NCBI GenBank assembly: GCA_016291085.1
Contig: JAEEVW010000009.1
Span: 40,843-104,842 of the forward strand
Length of the DNA stretch: 64,000 nt
Origin: Prevotella sp.
GTDB taxonomy: Bacteria > Bacteroidota > Bacteroidia > Bacteroidales > Bacteroidaceae
Direction: 5' to 3'
How positions within the stretch are numbered: the stretch's first letter is position 1; each line of letters starts with the position of its first letter. A model generated the notes under the pieces. The model was not told the DNA's origin, searched no databases, and worked only from the letters and a program-made list of their open reading frames with translations. Below, piece by piece: positions 1 through 8,331 of the stretch. A program made the position numbers and the translations under genes.

Positions 1-772
1 CCAGTGCATTCTCCGTCTGGTGTAATCCATCGGCCACACGGCTATCCCACCGTTTGCCGCTGATGCTTGCCACCAGCGAGGCATAAGCCCGGATGCCGCC
101 CAGTCGCTGTATCTTGTTATACGGCGCCTGACTCAACAACACGATACCACCCAACGGATAGCTCACATTGCGGTAGCACGGTGTCTTACCACTCCACGGA
201 GAGCCATAGACGACGGGTAAACCGTCGTCAGCAAGGCGCACCACGGGATTGTCGTCGTTCACCAGTGCCGTATCGGCGATGTACTTCAACCACAATCTGG
301 CATGCGTACTCTTGCCCGTTCCGCTCGGTCCCAGGAACATATAGCCCTTGCCTTCGTGACTCACCACCGCTGCATGGAACAGCACCGTACCGTCCGCCGC
401 CGTTGCCAACGCATAGAGCACCATCAGCGCATTGTCGATGGCCATCTTCGTATAGCGACCTGCCGTCAAGAGCCTGCCCTCGCGGTAATTATCCAAACAC
501 ACCAGCCAACCGGCGGTCTCATTCCACCAACGGAACTCAAACACCGCCTTGCCGTCAGCAGTCTTGCCGCAAATAATCTCCTGACCTTCTTCCTCCTGTC
601 GCAGCTCTTCGCTGTAAAGGGGGACTTCGCTGCCACCAATAGTCAGCGTAAAGGCCACTGCATCGGTCGCGTCACATCGGAACGGCTCATAATTCCCCAT
701 TAAAGCAAAGGAATCCTCCCCGCCACTGACGCTGAACACGTGTCCGCCAACCTGATAATATGCTGTTTTCAT
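1..772 (-). CDS. HPr kinase/PEPCK-like P-loop protein (partial, C-terminus outside window)
   Basis: Translating leftward from the ATG at 770-772 gives an open frame of 257 codons that runs off the window edge. It begins MKTAYYQVGGHVFSV. A Walker A loop, FLGPSGTGKSTHARLW, lies near residue 155 and is followed by an acidic VNDDNP segment and a SPWSGK loop. This combination is typical of the HPr-kinase-like fold family found in Bacteroidota, often close to PqqD-like or peptide-modification genes. What it phosphorylates cannot be read from sequence. It is probably a cytoplasmic ATP-dependent kinase, but it is not necessarily a true HPr kinase. The rightward open frames at 67-576 and 302-703 lie antisense to it and look like shadows. 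Confidence 0.75.
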   Translation of the reverse strand, partial: MKTAYYQVGGHVFSVSGGEDSFALMGNYEPFRCDATDAVAFTLTIGGSEVPLYSEELRQEEEGQEIICGKTADGKAVFEFRWWNETAGWLVCLDNYREGRLLTAGRYTKMAIDNALMVLYALATAADGTVLFHAAVVSHEGKGYMFLGPSGTGKSTHARLWLKYIADTALVNDDNPVVRLADDGLPVVYGSPWSGKTPCYRNVSYPLGGIVLLSQAPYNKIQRLGGIRAYASLVASISGKRWDSRVADGLHQTENAL

Positions 773-856
773 ACTTTTCATACCTTGAATTAAGTTGCAA
801 AGATACGAATTAGTGAGTAAAGAACAAAAAAAATTCGCATTTATTATAAAAAAAAA

Positions 857-882
857 GGAGACTTGTCTCGCGACAAATCTCC
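857..882 (-). terminator. Rho-independent terminator
   Basis: GGAGA-C-TTGTC pairs with GACAA-A-TCTCC around a four-base loop. Read leftward, the stem is followed by a run of about nine T. It lies about 50 bp past the stop of the cbiK relic and would end the riboswitch-led transcript. Confidence 0.7.
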
Positions 883-929
883 CAGCTAAACTTATATAAT
901 AATACACGTAAATATTAAGATTTCATATC

Positions 930-1299
930 TTACAGCTCCGGATACATGGAGTGGTAAGCGTCCTCCAGGAACTCAGCATTCTTGGTGTGGTTAATCCAAA
1001 CCTGCAGAATACCTGGGAGTTCCAGCAGGCCAAGAGGGTGCTTGTTGGTGACAGGAGTTGTCAGGCATATCAACGGTACCTACGAAATAGTTGGGGCTGA
1101 ACTTCTGCAGATCCTGCTCCAGCTGGGTATAGCGGATGTTGGCCTTAAAGGTGTCGTAGCTGTCGGGGTTACCGTGACCCATGAAGGCCACCACCACCTC
1201 CTGCAACGAGTCCGAGCGCCAAATGTCGCCCTGCGCCTCGACAGACAACACCATGCATACCATCAGCATGGCACCTGTCAGCAATCTTTTCATTAACAA
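930..1299 (-). pseudogene. Decayed CbiK-type cobaltochelatase
   Basis: A signal-peptide-like start (MLMKRLLTGAMLMVCMVLS) leads directly into a mid-protein segment of the CbiK family, with a metal-ligand-like FMGHGNPDSYDTF motif and NYFVGTVDMP. The reading frame then drifts and stops near 991. In a different frame the DNA continues with LLELPGILQVWINHTKN and ends in a TAA at 930-932, which resembles a CbiK C-terminus. Compared with the intact 272-residue CbiK at 12185-13003, roughly the first 110 residues and the second histidine motif region are missing. This points to deletions plus a frameshift. It still has its own cobalamin riboswitch and terminator, so it was probably once a functional regulated gene. 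Confidence 0.7.
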
Positions 1300-1317
1300 T
1301 GTCTTTTTCTTCTGCCC

Positions 1318-1510
1318 AGCCCTATTCCCGGGGCTTTCGCTTCTGTTTTTCCGATAGGTAGGTCTCCTGGCTCTCTCCGAAAAGTCCGCCTTCCCAACAT
1401 CTGTCAGTGGCTTCCTTTGGACTTTCCATAATGAAGATTACAGTAGCGGGTACTGCTCAGGTTTTGCACCTGATTCCCTTTTATGCGCCGGTGAAACACC
1501 AGACACATCA
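1318..1510 (-). promoter_or_regulatory. Cobalamin riboswitch with hairpin expression platform
   Basis: Read leftward from 1510, the RNA carries conserved cobalamin-aptamer blocks: GGTGTTTCACCGGCGCAT, GGGAATCAGGTG, the hairpin CAGTA-CCCGC-TACTG, GGAAGCCACTGAC and GAGAGCCAGGAGACCT. About 20 nt later a hairpin AGCCC-CGGGAATA-GGGCT (1318-1335) precedes the start codon. Its loop CGGG can pair with the CCCG of the CCCGC loop at 1446-1450, the layout expected for L5-L13 kissing-loop control of translation. The gene it now controls is a pseudogene. Confidence 0.9.
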
Positions 1511-1589
1511 CCATATCGGCTGCAAATATAGACATAATAAAGCAAACCACCAAAGAAAAAGCAAAAAAAATAGGGTTACCCCTACTCAT

Positions 1590-2723
1590 TTACCGGACTT
1601 GGAACTCCTGCGGCGTGACGCCAGTGAGTTTCTTAAAGGTAGTTTGGAAGTAGTTTCGGGTATTGAAGCCACAGTGTTCGGCAATGGTATCGTTGCTCCA
1701 TTCGGGGTGTGCCTTCAGTTGACGCTTGGCTTCCTCAATGCGCTGATAGGTCAGCCAAGGGTTGAACAGTCCTTGACGGGTGGTCTTAAGCCATGCCGAG
1801 AACAAATATCGCGGCAGGTGCATCTCGTCGGCTGCCGTCTGGATGGTGATGCCACCATGCAGATGACCACCCTTGCCCAACCACCTGTCGACAGCGGCAT
1901 TGACACGTTGAAGGTCGTAATCAGACAGTTCGTGGCTGTCGCCATGGACGCTACCGGCAGCCAGTTTCTCCCGCTCGTCCTCCTGCATACTACGCTCCAC
2001 CTGCTGCAACGCTTGCAGATGATGCCGATCCAGACCGTAACTGTAAAAACTGACGACGGTATAGCTGATGCTGAAAAAGATGATGAGCGTATAGACAATC
2101 AGCAGGGGTCCCGACCAGAAGATGACCATGGGGGCGAAGAGTCCTGCCATCGAGAGCAGGGCGGTACTGTTACGCATCCACCGGATAATGCCATGCCGCT
2201 CGCGGTCGAAATAGTTGTTGATAGCATGGCGCACACGGCGGAATTCCCGCCATAACATGGCTGTATAGTGAAACTGCATGACAGCATAGACAACGGCGCT
2301 GGCCACCTCAGCATAGTAAAGTCGATTCGTGACGGCAAGCACGTCGTATCCACCAGTGGGGTTCGCACCCAAAAGCAGGACTACCACGACCACATAACAG
2401 CCCAGACCTACCAGCCAGTCTTGTCGCCGCAGCGCATTCTGGCGCAACAGGTTAAGAATGGCGAGACCAAGGAGCCATGCCGTGGGAATAAAGAAAAGCA
2501 GATTGACCAATACGGCTGGTTCGACACCCATCTGGCGGAAGTGCAGCGTGTACTGCAACAGAAACTGTACGGGCAACAACGCCGTACCAGCCACCATAAT
2601 CCACCGCGAACGGTTATACACCTGTCCACCTTCCCCTCTCATGGGAAGCATAAACACCAGCATCAGAGTAAGGAAACCCGTCAACGTGATGGCCGCAAAC
2701 TGGATATGCTCAATGGGTATCAT
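1590..2723 (-). CDS. 7TM-sensor AraC-family transcriptional regulator
   Basis: The 377-residue protein has about seven hydrophobic segments in residues 1-230. A cytoplasmic linker and a C-terminal AraC-type double helix-turn-helix follow (residues ~265-377), with the signature TIAEHCGFNTRNYFQTTFKK and the ending GVTPQEFQ. This is a common one-component membrane regulator design in Bacteroidota. The ATG at 2723 is preferred over an upstream TTG because a TAATTTTG -7 box (2758-2765) places transcription start near 2750. It lies just upstream of, and points towards, the riboswitch and cbiK relic. It may bind the GTGTACAAA sites at 2872-2942, since these regulators often control a divergent neighbour. 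That link is inference. Confidence 0.85.
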   Translation of the reverse strand: MIPIEHIQFAAITLTGFLTLMLVFMLPMRGEGGQVYNRSRWIMVAGTALLPVQFLLQYTLHFRQMGVEPAVLVNLLFFIPTAWLLGLAILNLLRQNALRRQDWLVGLGCYVVVVVLLLGANPTGGYDVLAVTNRLYYAEVASAVVYAVMQFHYTAMLWREFRRVRHAINNYFDRERHGIIRWMRNSTALLSMAGLFAPMVIFWSGPLLIVYTLIIFFSISYTVVSFYSYGLDRHHLQALQQVERSMQEDEREKLAAGSVHGDSHELSDYDLQRVNAAVDRWLGKGGHLHGGITIQTAADEMHLPRYLFSAWLKTTRQGLFNPWLTYQRIEEAKRQLKAHPEWSNDTIAEHCGFNTRNYFQTTFKKLTGVTPQEFQVR

Positions 2724-2871
2724 CCAACCATTTTCGTTTTCCGGGGGCAAAATTACGAATTATCAAGCGTAAAAACAAAGAAAAATCCGTCTTTTTTAAA
2801 TCATTCGCATCTTTTTTGACCTTTCCAATCAAAAATCATCCATTTCATCGGGAAAAGAATATCGGAAGGAG

Positions 2872-2969
2872 GGTGTACAAATTCTCACAATTTGTACACC
2901 TGATTCTTCATTTTTGTACACCATTGCGTGTTTTTGTACACCTCATTTAAAACTTTATTCATACCTTTG
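2872..2969 (+). promoter_or_regulatory. Four GGTGTACAAA operator-like sites and a promoter
   Basis: GGTGTACAAA at 2872-2881 is followed by three copies of its inverse, TTTGTACACC, at 2891-2900, 2913-2922 and 2933-2942. The first two form a perfect 10-bp inverted repeat with a 9-bp spacer. The direct copies are spaced 22 and 20 bp, about two helical turns. A -7 box TACCTTTG lies at 2962-2969. The rest of the 311-bp gap between genes 2723 and 3035 shows nothing else. Confidence 0.65.
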
Positions 2970-3034
2970 CATTCGAAAATACAAGAAACGATTGGTCGGC
3001 CATAGACCACACCATTAAAAAAACAACAAAAAAA

Positions 3035-3844
3035 ATGATTGAGCAAGGATTATACCACATCACCTTATTGATAGCAGCTGCTGCCAATGTGGTGATGGGG
3101 TGCTCATTGCTGGATGGCAACAGCAGCTACCACGACTACATCGTCTATCGTCGCTCAAGGTTATTTACTGCACTCTGCTACCTGATCTTCGCAGCAGGAT
3201 TCGTGGCACACAGCCAGCTGGGGTGGCGCACAGAGTGGCCCGTAGGGGCTTCAGCGCTGTCGGTCAGCTACTTCCACGTGGCCGCCGTACTGTTCGGATG
3301 GAGCCACATCTCGCTGCTCAACCCATCCTATCTGACCCGCCGCGTCGTCGTCCGCGACATCAGCATCCTGACCGTTGGCCTCATCGCCTACTGGACCACC
3401 GTCAGTTCTCAGTTCTCAGTTTTCAGTTCTCAGTTCTCATTCCTCATTTTCTTCGCGCACGCGCTATACATTTCTTATATATTCTATAGTACCCTCATTC
3501 GCGTGCGCCCGTTGACGAAGCGTCTGCCCCAAAGCGACGGCAACGCCCGTTGGTGGACCGACGAGAACCGTTCGGGAGTCATCGTTTTCCAGCGTTCCAT
3601 CCGCATCAGCTGCCATCTCATCGTCATCTTCGGCTTGGGCAGCATCGTGGTCACCGCTGCCTTCCCCACCGGGCAGTGGCCTTACATCATCCTCATGACC
3701 CTCGGCATCGCCGTGTTCTGCTACATCTACTACGCCCTGACGAACTACGGCTCTGTCATCGAGGCCGGCACCAACGCCACCGAGGACATCAATTCTACGG
3801 ATAATACATTAAAAGACAATAATTCTACGGAGCCCAGGAGCTAA
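3035..3844 (+). CDS. Orphan 7TM membrane protein resembling AraC-sensor domain
   Basis: The 269-residue protein has about seven hydrophobic segments and matches in style the membrane half of the 7TM-AraC regulator at 1590-2723, including a conserved-looking LNPSYLTRRVVVRDIS region. It has no DNA-binding domain and ends in a hydrophilic tail rich in N, T and D. Residues ~123-136 (SSQFSVFSSQFSF) are encoded by seven 7-bp tandem units, an apparent insertion in a loop between membrane helices. It may be a truncated regulator whose helix-turn-helix was lost, because a rearranged surface-protein gene starts immediately after its stop. The function is unknown. Confidence 0.7.
   Translation: MIEQGLYHITLLIAAAANVVMGCSLLDGNSSYHDYIVYRRSRLFTALCYLIFAAGFVAHSQLGWRTEWPVGASALSVSYFHVAAVLFGWSHISLLNPSYLTRRVVVRDISILTVGLIAYWTTVSSQFSVFSSQFSFLIFFAHALYISYIFYSTLIRVRPLTKRLPQSDGNARWWTDENRSGVIVFQRSIRISCHLIVIFGLGSIVVTAAFPTGQWPYIILMTLGIAVFCYIYYALTNYGSVIEAGTNATEDINSTDNTLKDNNSTEPRS
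3403..3451 (+). repeat. 7-bp tandem repeat inside a coding region (CAGTTCT)
   Basis: Seven consecutive units of CAGTTCT or near variants (CAGTTTT, CATTCCT, CATTTTC) lie inside the 7TM gene without breaking its frame. Confidence 0.85.
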
Positions 3845-4020
3845 AGGAGAAAACAGCTCCTAAAACTCCATTTCTCCGTAGAGCAATCACCATCAATGGC
3901 GGCACCATCACGGCACAAGGTGGCACTTGGCATCAGTATTACGATCCCGCTGGAGGCGCTGCAGGTATCGGTAGCAGTGAATACAGTGGAACCTTCACTA
4001 CCGATACAGGTTGGGGTGGC

Positions 4021-6864
4021 ATGGCCTATATCAACAATGTTACGGGTAGCATCACCATCAATAACGCCACTATTAACGCCACAGGCGGTGCAGGTGCTGC
4101 GGGTATCGGCGGTGGCAAATGTGGAACGGTGCAGACCATCAGCATCAAAGGCGGTCAAGTGACTGCTACGCGTGGGTCTGACAACGCTGCCGCCATCGGC
4201 ACAGGCTATAATGACGGTGCCACTTCTGAAAGTGGAACACTCACCTGTCCGCTTATCTGCATCGAGCAAGGCACCGTACAGGCAAACGGCAATATCGGCT
4301 TTGGCAAAGCATTTGTCGCAAGCAATAACGTGGGCGACTCTTACGCATTCATCGGCGAAGCCAACGTGACGTGTACCGGCACGATGAATGAGCCGAAGAT
4401 GCCAGAGGTAAAGAATAGCAAGACCATCACCATTCCCGATGGTGTCAGCGCATTCAAAATTTATGACCCCGTGGGCAAGGATGCAGAATACAGCACACAA
4501 GAAAAAGGCACATCAACCCTTACGCTCACTGCGCCGACTGGCTATAGGCTCCAAGTGACGGGTATTGTAAAGGCGGTAGGCACATTCAAGGTCTATGACG
4601 GAACCTCGGGGAGCACTCAACTTGCAATTGTTGAAAACGATATGAGCGGTACGCCAGTCTCTACGGCGAGCAGCGGACAGAGCCTCAAATTGAAATACAC
4701 AACACCTAGTAATAGTTTTGGTAACGCGACTTATAGGAGTGACTATGAACTGTTGGTAACGGTGTTCAAGGCCGGCGAGAAGAAGTCCGTCAGCATCCAG
4801 CAGACAGATGGCGGTACGGTGACCAGCGATACGCAGACTGCCGAATATGGCGAGACCGTCACCCTGACCGTCACACCCAACGAGGGCAAATTCGTCGAAA
4901 GGGTCGTCTACAACGATGGCAGCGACCACACCGTGGCGCGCTCCGACGACGGCAAATACCGCTTTGCGATGCCTGTCAAAGACGTGACCGCCCGCGCTCA
5001 GTTCGAAGACGTCAGCAACCTCGACTTCGGAACAATCACCGGGCTTAAAGGTGTTTATCTTTATGATGGAGGAAACGCTATCGACATCAGTTATGGCGTG
5101 GAGGCAGTCAATGGCACGGTGCTCTCCAATGGAACTGACTACGATGCCGTCATTACGAACAGCAGCAGCGAAGCAGTCGCCAGCGTCACGGCTCTCGGCA
5201 CCTATACGCTGACGGTTACGGGCAAGGGCAACTATACGGGATCGCTGACGCAGACCTTTGTGGTTCAGGAAGGACTCCGGGGCAGCGGCACCAGCGAAGC
5301 CCCCTACCTCATCGGCAGCACCGACGAGTGGGACATCTTCGTCAGGAAGGTCAACGGCGGAGTCACTTTCGTTGACCAATATATTGACCTGGAGCGTGAC
5401 ATCACCGTTACACAGGGAACTCCGTTTGTACAATACTTCCAAGGTACGTTCAACGGCAACTACCATACCATCACCATGAATAACGTCAGCGGAAAGGGGT
5501 TATTCGGTAAAACTGGGAATAATCAAACTACTGCCTGGAATCATAATACTATAACCATTAAAAACCTGACCGTTGCCGGTAGCATCATTGATAGTGGAAA
5601 CGATAATATTAATAATTATTGTGCTGCTGTGGTGGGATGTTTTGGTGGCGGCCGAGCCCCATGTGCACTGGAGAATATTATTGTTACGGCAGACATCACC
5701 GCCGCCAGTACGTCCGTCGGTGGTTTGGTGGGAATAACAACTGGAAACTGTACTAATTCAATCAGTAATTGTGTTTTCGCCGGCAGTATCAATGGAGGCA
5801 CCCATGCGGCAGGTATGGTGGGCAGTTATAGAGCCCAAAGCGGTAATGAGATAACTATTGCCAATTGCTTAGAGATAGGCACCTATACCAATGTCACCAA
5901 CTTCCACCCAATGGCAACAATCGACAACAGCAAAGTGACCGTCACGAATGGCTACTATGTCCATCCTCAATTCGGCTCACCTGATGGCAACTGCACCCAA
6001 GGCACGCAGGTCTTTACCATCACCACCGATGGCTATTGTGATGTTTCGGCAACGGCTGCCACCAGTTACCATGGCACTGACTATTTCACTGCTGGCACCG
6101 AAGTCACGCTCAGCCACACCGACCGCACGGGCTACACTTTTGACAACTATAGCGTGAAGGATGCCAACAATAACGACGTCGACGTCACCGAGACCAGCGG
6201 CGTCTATACCTTCACGATGCCCACCAACGACGTGACCATCAGCGCCCAGTGGACGGCCACCGTTGTCACCGTAGTCATGAACGCCAGCGGCATCATGACC
6301 TACGCCAGCACGGAGGCACTCGACTTCAGCCAGAAGAGTTCTACCACCGACAATGCAGAGCTGACGGCCTACATCGTGAGTGACTTCAGTGGCAGCACGC
6401 TGACGCTGAGTTCCGTTGAGAAAGTACCTGCCAGTACCGGTCTGCTGCTGAAGGGTACGGCCAGCACGACATTCACCATCCCCGTCGCCACCAATGCCAG
6501 CGCACCCGCGACGAACTATCTGCACGGCGTGACAGACGCTGCGACCGTGGTGAACCAGACCGACGGTGACTACACGAACTTCATCCTCGCCAACGGCAAG
6601 TACGGCATCGACTGGTACACGCTGTCTGCAGCTGGAGCCATCGGCGCCAACAAGGCGTACCTTTCACTGCCCACGGCCAGTCTGACCAGCAATGCGGCAG
6701 GATTCACGTGGGTGTATGATGACGAGACGACAAGCATCAGACCCACCCCCGGCCCCTCCCTATATGGAAGGGAATGGTATGACCTGAGCGGACGCAAGCT
6801 GGACGGCAAGCCAACTAAGGCCGGACTTTACATCGTAAATGGCAAAAAGGTAATGATTAAGTAA
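4021..6864 (+). CDS. Large repeat-rich surface protein, 5'-truncated
   Basis: The longest ATG-started frame encodes 947 residues. Matching coding sequence continues upstream without a start to about 3850 (ITINGGTITAQGG-type repeats), and no signal peptide is present, so the 5' end has probably been deleted. Domains in order: a glycine-rich beta-helix-like region (INNATINATGGAGAAGIGGG); two InlB/Listeria-Bacteroides-type repeats (TVTLTVTPNEGKFVERVVY and TLSHTDRTGYTFDNYSV, each ending in F-MP-DVT); a GLUG-like segment (VGGLVG, HAAGMVGS); and a C-terminal tail YDLSGRKLDGKPTKAGLYIV typical of Prevotella surface proteins. A GC-rich palindrome adds RPTPGPSLYGRE before that tail. It was presumably an exported adhesin or ligand-binding protein and is likely a pseudogene now. 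Confidence 0.7.
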   Translation: MAYINNVTGSITINNATINATGGAGAAGIGGGKCGTVQTISIKGGQVTATRGSDNAAAIGTGYNDGATSESGTLTCPLICIEQGTVQANGNIGFGKAFVASNNVGDSYAFIGEANVTCTGTMNEPKMPEVKNSKTITIPDGVSAFKIYDPVGKDAEYSTQEKGTSTLTLTAPTGYRLQVTGIVKAVGTFKVYDGTSGSTQLAIVENDMSGTPVSTASSGQSLKLKYTTPSNSFGNATYRSDYELLVTVFKAGEKKSVSIQQTDGGTVTSDTQTAEYGETVTLTVTPNEGKFVERVVYNDGSDHTVARSDDGKYRFAMPVKDVTARAQFEDVSNLDFGTITGLKGVYLYDGGNAIDISYGVEAVNGTVLSNGTDYDAVITNSSSEAVASVTALGTYTLTVTGKGNYTGSLTQTFVVQEGLRGSGTSEAPYLIGSTDEWDIFVRKVNGGVTFVDQYIDLERDITVTQGTPFVQYFQGTFNGNYHTITMNNVSGKGLFGKTGNNQTTAWNHNTITIKNLTVAGSIIDSGNDNINNYCAAVVGCFGGGRAPCALENIIVTADITAASTSVGGLVGITTGNCTNSISNCVFAGSINGGTHAAGMVGSYRAQSGNEITIANCLEIGTYTNVTNFHPMATIDNSKVTVTNGYYVHPQFGSPDGNCTQGTQVFTITTDGYCDVSATAATSYHGTDYFTAGTEVTLSHTDRTGYTFDNYSVKDANNNDVDVTETSGVYTFTMPTNDVTISAQWTATVVTVVMNASGIMTYASTEALDFSQKSSTTDNAELTAYIVSDFSGSTLTLSSVEKVPASTGLLLKGTASTTFTIPVATNASAPATNYLHGVTDAATVVNQTDGDYTNFILANGKYGIDWYTLSAAGAIGANKAYLSLPTASLTSNAAGFTWVYDDETTSIRPTPGPSLYGREWYDLSGRKLDGKPTKAGLYIVNGKKVMIK
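6739..6774 (+). repeat. GC-rich palindromic element, half copy, in frame
   Basis: AGACCCACCCCCGGCCCCTC followed by CCTATATGGAAGGGA matches the left arm of the elements at 19453 and 55165. It encodes RPTPGPSLYGRE just before the conserved C-terminal tail of the surface protein. Confidence 0.7.
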
Positions 6865-6887
6865 TGGTAGAAGTTAACGGAGTTAAC

Positions 6888-7004
6888 GAAGTTATCGCTA
6901 CGCTCGAAGTTAACGACAACACTTTCGGGCGCGGTAAATTCAAAGGCAAAACTAATGTCTTTAACTTCGTTAACTTCGCTAACTTCGAGCGAAGCGATAA
7001 CTTC
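6888..7004. repeat. 28-bp inverted repeat made of 9-bp GTTAACGAA-like units
   Basis: The arms at 6888-6915 and 6977-7004 match at 26 of 28 positions (GAAGTTATCGCT-A/T-CGCTCGAAGTTA) and enclose about 60 bp. Both arms and the flanks are built from GTTAACGAA/GTTAACTTC nonamers. The element sits between the surface protein stop and the small peptide start. Confidence 0.75.
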
Positions 7005-7022
7005 AAAAATATTAATAGCATT

Positions 7023-7187
7023 ATGAAAAAAGAATATATGAAGCCCTCGATGGAGGCGATAGAGATAGCAGTACGGCAGATACTGTGCGGTAGCGGTGAC
7101 GGCTACCATATGGATGACCCGCAGCCCCCCGGCAGTTCCATGAGCCCCGAATTCCAGGAGATGCAGGAACTGCTCTTCGACGAGTAA
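7023..7187 (+). CDS. Small peptide, MKKEYMKPSMEAIEI family
   Basis: This 54-residue product starts MKKEYMKPSMEAIEIAVRQI, then LCGSGDGYHM, then an acidic, proline-rich end. Very short proteins with an MKKxYxxPxxExxEI opening and a Gly/Ser/Cys segment are frequent in Prevotella and Bacteroides next to surface proteins, and their function is unknown to me. The opening resembles a leader and the LCGSGDG part a core, as in modified peptides, but no modification enzyme is adjacent. The ATG at 7023 is chosen because a frame starting at 6864 would translate the inverted repeat. It lies 158 bp after the surface protein stop and may share its transcript. Confidence 0.6.
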   Translation: MKKEYMKPSMEAIEIAVRQILCGSGDGYHMDDPQPPGSSMSPEFQEMQELLFDE

Positions 7188-7214
7188 CGCCACACATAAC
7201 GGCCTCTATACACC

Positions 7215-7251
7215 TAAGAATCCGAGCAAATCATCATTGTTCGGATTCTTA
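7215..7251 (+). terminator. Hairpin after the small peptide gene
   Basis: A perfect 11-bp inverted repeat (TAAGAATCCGA / TCGGATTCTTA) with a 15-base loop starts 28 bp after the stop. There is no clear T run, so termination is probable but not certain. Confidence 0.45.
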
Positions 7252-7318
7252 GAAAATCCTCCGCCATATGGTTTAACCTGTTGATTTACAGGAAAATGAT
7301 GGCTTACCGTGATCTTGT

Positions 7319-7406
7319 AATTGTGGGAATTAATAGTAGTAATTGCGGGAATTAATAGTAACAATTGCAGGAATTAATAGTAGCAATTATGACAATTAAT
7401 AGCATC
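7319..7406 (+). repeat. 22-bp tandem repeat, four units
   Basis: Four head-to-tail 22-bp units start with AATTGYGGGAATTAATAG and end in a variable TARY or similar (the last unit is AATTATGACAATTAATAG...). They lie in the 364-bp gap 7188-7551, which otherwise holds only the two hairpins listed separately. Confidence 0.85.
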
Positions 7407-7430
7407 TTTGTTCATCTATAGGGATATTTT

Positions 7431-7506
7431 GAAAAACTCTCGCGCGTACGTACAGGAACTATTCTGGAAATTTTAGTTCACGTACGTACGCGCGAGAAAG
7501 TTTTTC
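7431..7506. terminator. Bidirectional terminator with 16-bp perfect arms
   Basis: TCTCGCGCGTACGTAC (7438-7453) is perfectly inverted at 7482-7497, flanked by GAAAAAC on the left and GTTTTTC with more T on the right. It can end the rightward peptide transcript and the leftward kinase transcript (stop at 7552). The CGCGCGTACGTAC arms are themselves repetitive. Confidence 0.65.
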
Positions 7507-7551
7507 TTTTTTTTAATGCAGCCTTGTCTGTAAGCGGATTTCCGCGCTATA

Positions 7552-8199
7552 TTAAGCCTGACAGTTGATATAGTCCATGATGATATTGACGGCATCGTCC
7601 TCGGTCAATCGGTCCATCGTGATGACGAGCTCGTAGTTGCGGGTGTCGTAACGTGAGGTGTTGGTGTACTTCTTCACGTAGTTCTCGCGCATCTGGTCGA
7701 TCTTCTCAATGATTTTACGGGCTTCATCCTCGGTGACGTTCTGCTTGCGGACGACACGTTCAATGCGTGCGGGCATAGAAGCCTGGATGAGGATGCTCAG
7801 GTGGTTGGGATGGTCGCGGAACACATGGAAGCCGCTGCGACCGGCCACCACGCACGATTCGCCGGCAGCGATGTCCTGCAGAATCATCGTCTCTGTCTGG
7901 AACATCTCATCGGTTGTCATACGGTCTGATTCGTTGCCCTGCTGCAGGACATAGTATCCTGTGGTCATGTTGGGAGCGATTTGCATGAGGCGTTGAACGT
8001 CACCCCACCAATTGTGCTTGCGACCCTTGATTTTCTCAATCTCTTCGGTAGTGAGATGATAGTGCTCCTGCAGGCCCTTGATGAGTGCCTTGTCGTAGAA
8101 GTTAACACCTAATTTCTCTGCCAGCTTACTGCCTACGGTACGTCCGCCAGAGCCCAGCTCGCGGTTGATTGTGATGACAAATTTTTCGTTCTTGTTCAT
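7552..8199 (-). CDS. Cytidylate kinase-like family protein
   Basis: The 215-residue protein has an N-terminal nucleotide-binding start (FVITINRELGSGGRTVGSKL) and a later VVAGRSGFHVF segment. It shows the helical architecture of the Cytidylate_kin2 family, which is related to but distinct from the essential Cmk. It probably phosphorylates a nucleotide or small substrate in the cytoplasm, and the exact substrate is unknown. It is a single gene between a bidirectional terminator and the divergent riboswitch promoter. Confidence 0.85.
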   Translation of the reverse strand: MNKNEKFVITINRELGSGGRTVGSKLAEKLGVNFYDKALIKGLQEHYHLTTEEIEKIKGRKHNWWGDVQRLMQIAPNMTTGYYVLQQGNESDRMTTDEMFQTETMILQDIAAGESCVVAGRSGFHVFRDHPNHLSILIQASMPARIERVVRKQNVTEDEARKIIEKIDQMRENYVKKYTNTSRYDTRNYELVITMDRLTEDDAVNIIMDYINCQA

Positions 8200-8300
8200 T
8201 TCAGAATATTTTTAGGTTATTAATTATGCTGCAAAGTTACGAAATCTTTTTTAAACTAAAATATATTTACGCAATTTAACACATTTTTATAGCTTGTTCT

Positions 8301-8331
8301 TTTGCATTTTGCTCGATTTTTCGTACCTTCG
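8301..8331 (+). promoter_or_regulatory. Bacteroidota promoter of the cobalamin operon
   Basis: TTTG at 8301-8304, a 19-nt spacer and TACCTTCG at 8324-8331 fit the TTTG-N19-21-TAnnTTTG consensus. Transcription would begin about 10 nt before the riboswitch aptamer. Confidence 0.7.

Noticed and set aside
1404..1589. Small leftward protein next to AraC
   Set aside because: The frame lies over the cobalamin riboswitch and has no independent start signal.
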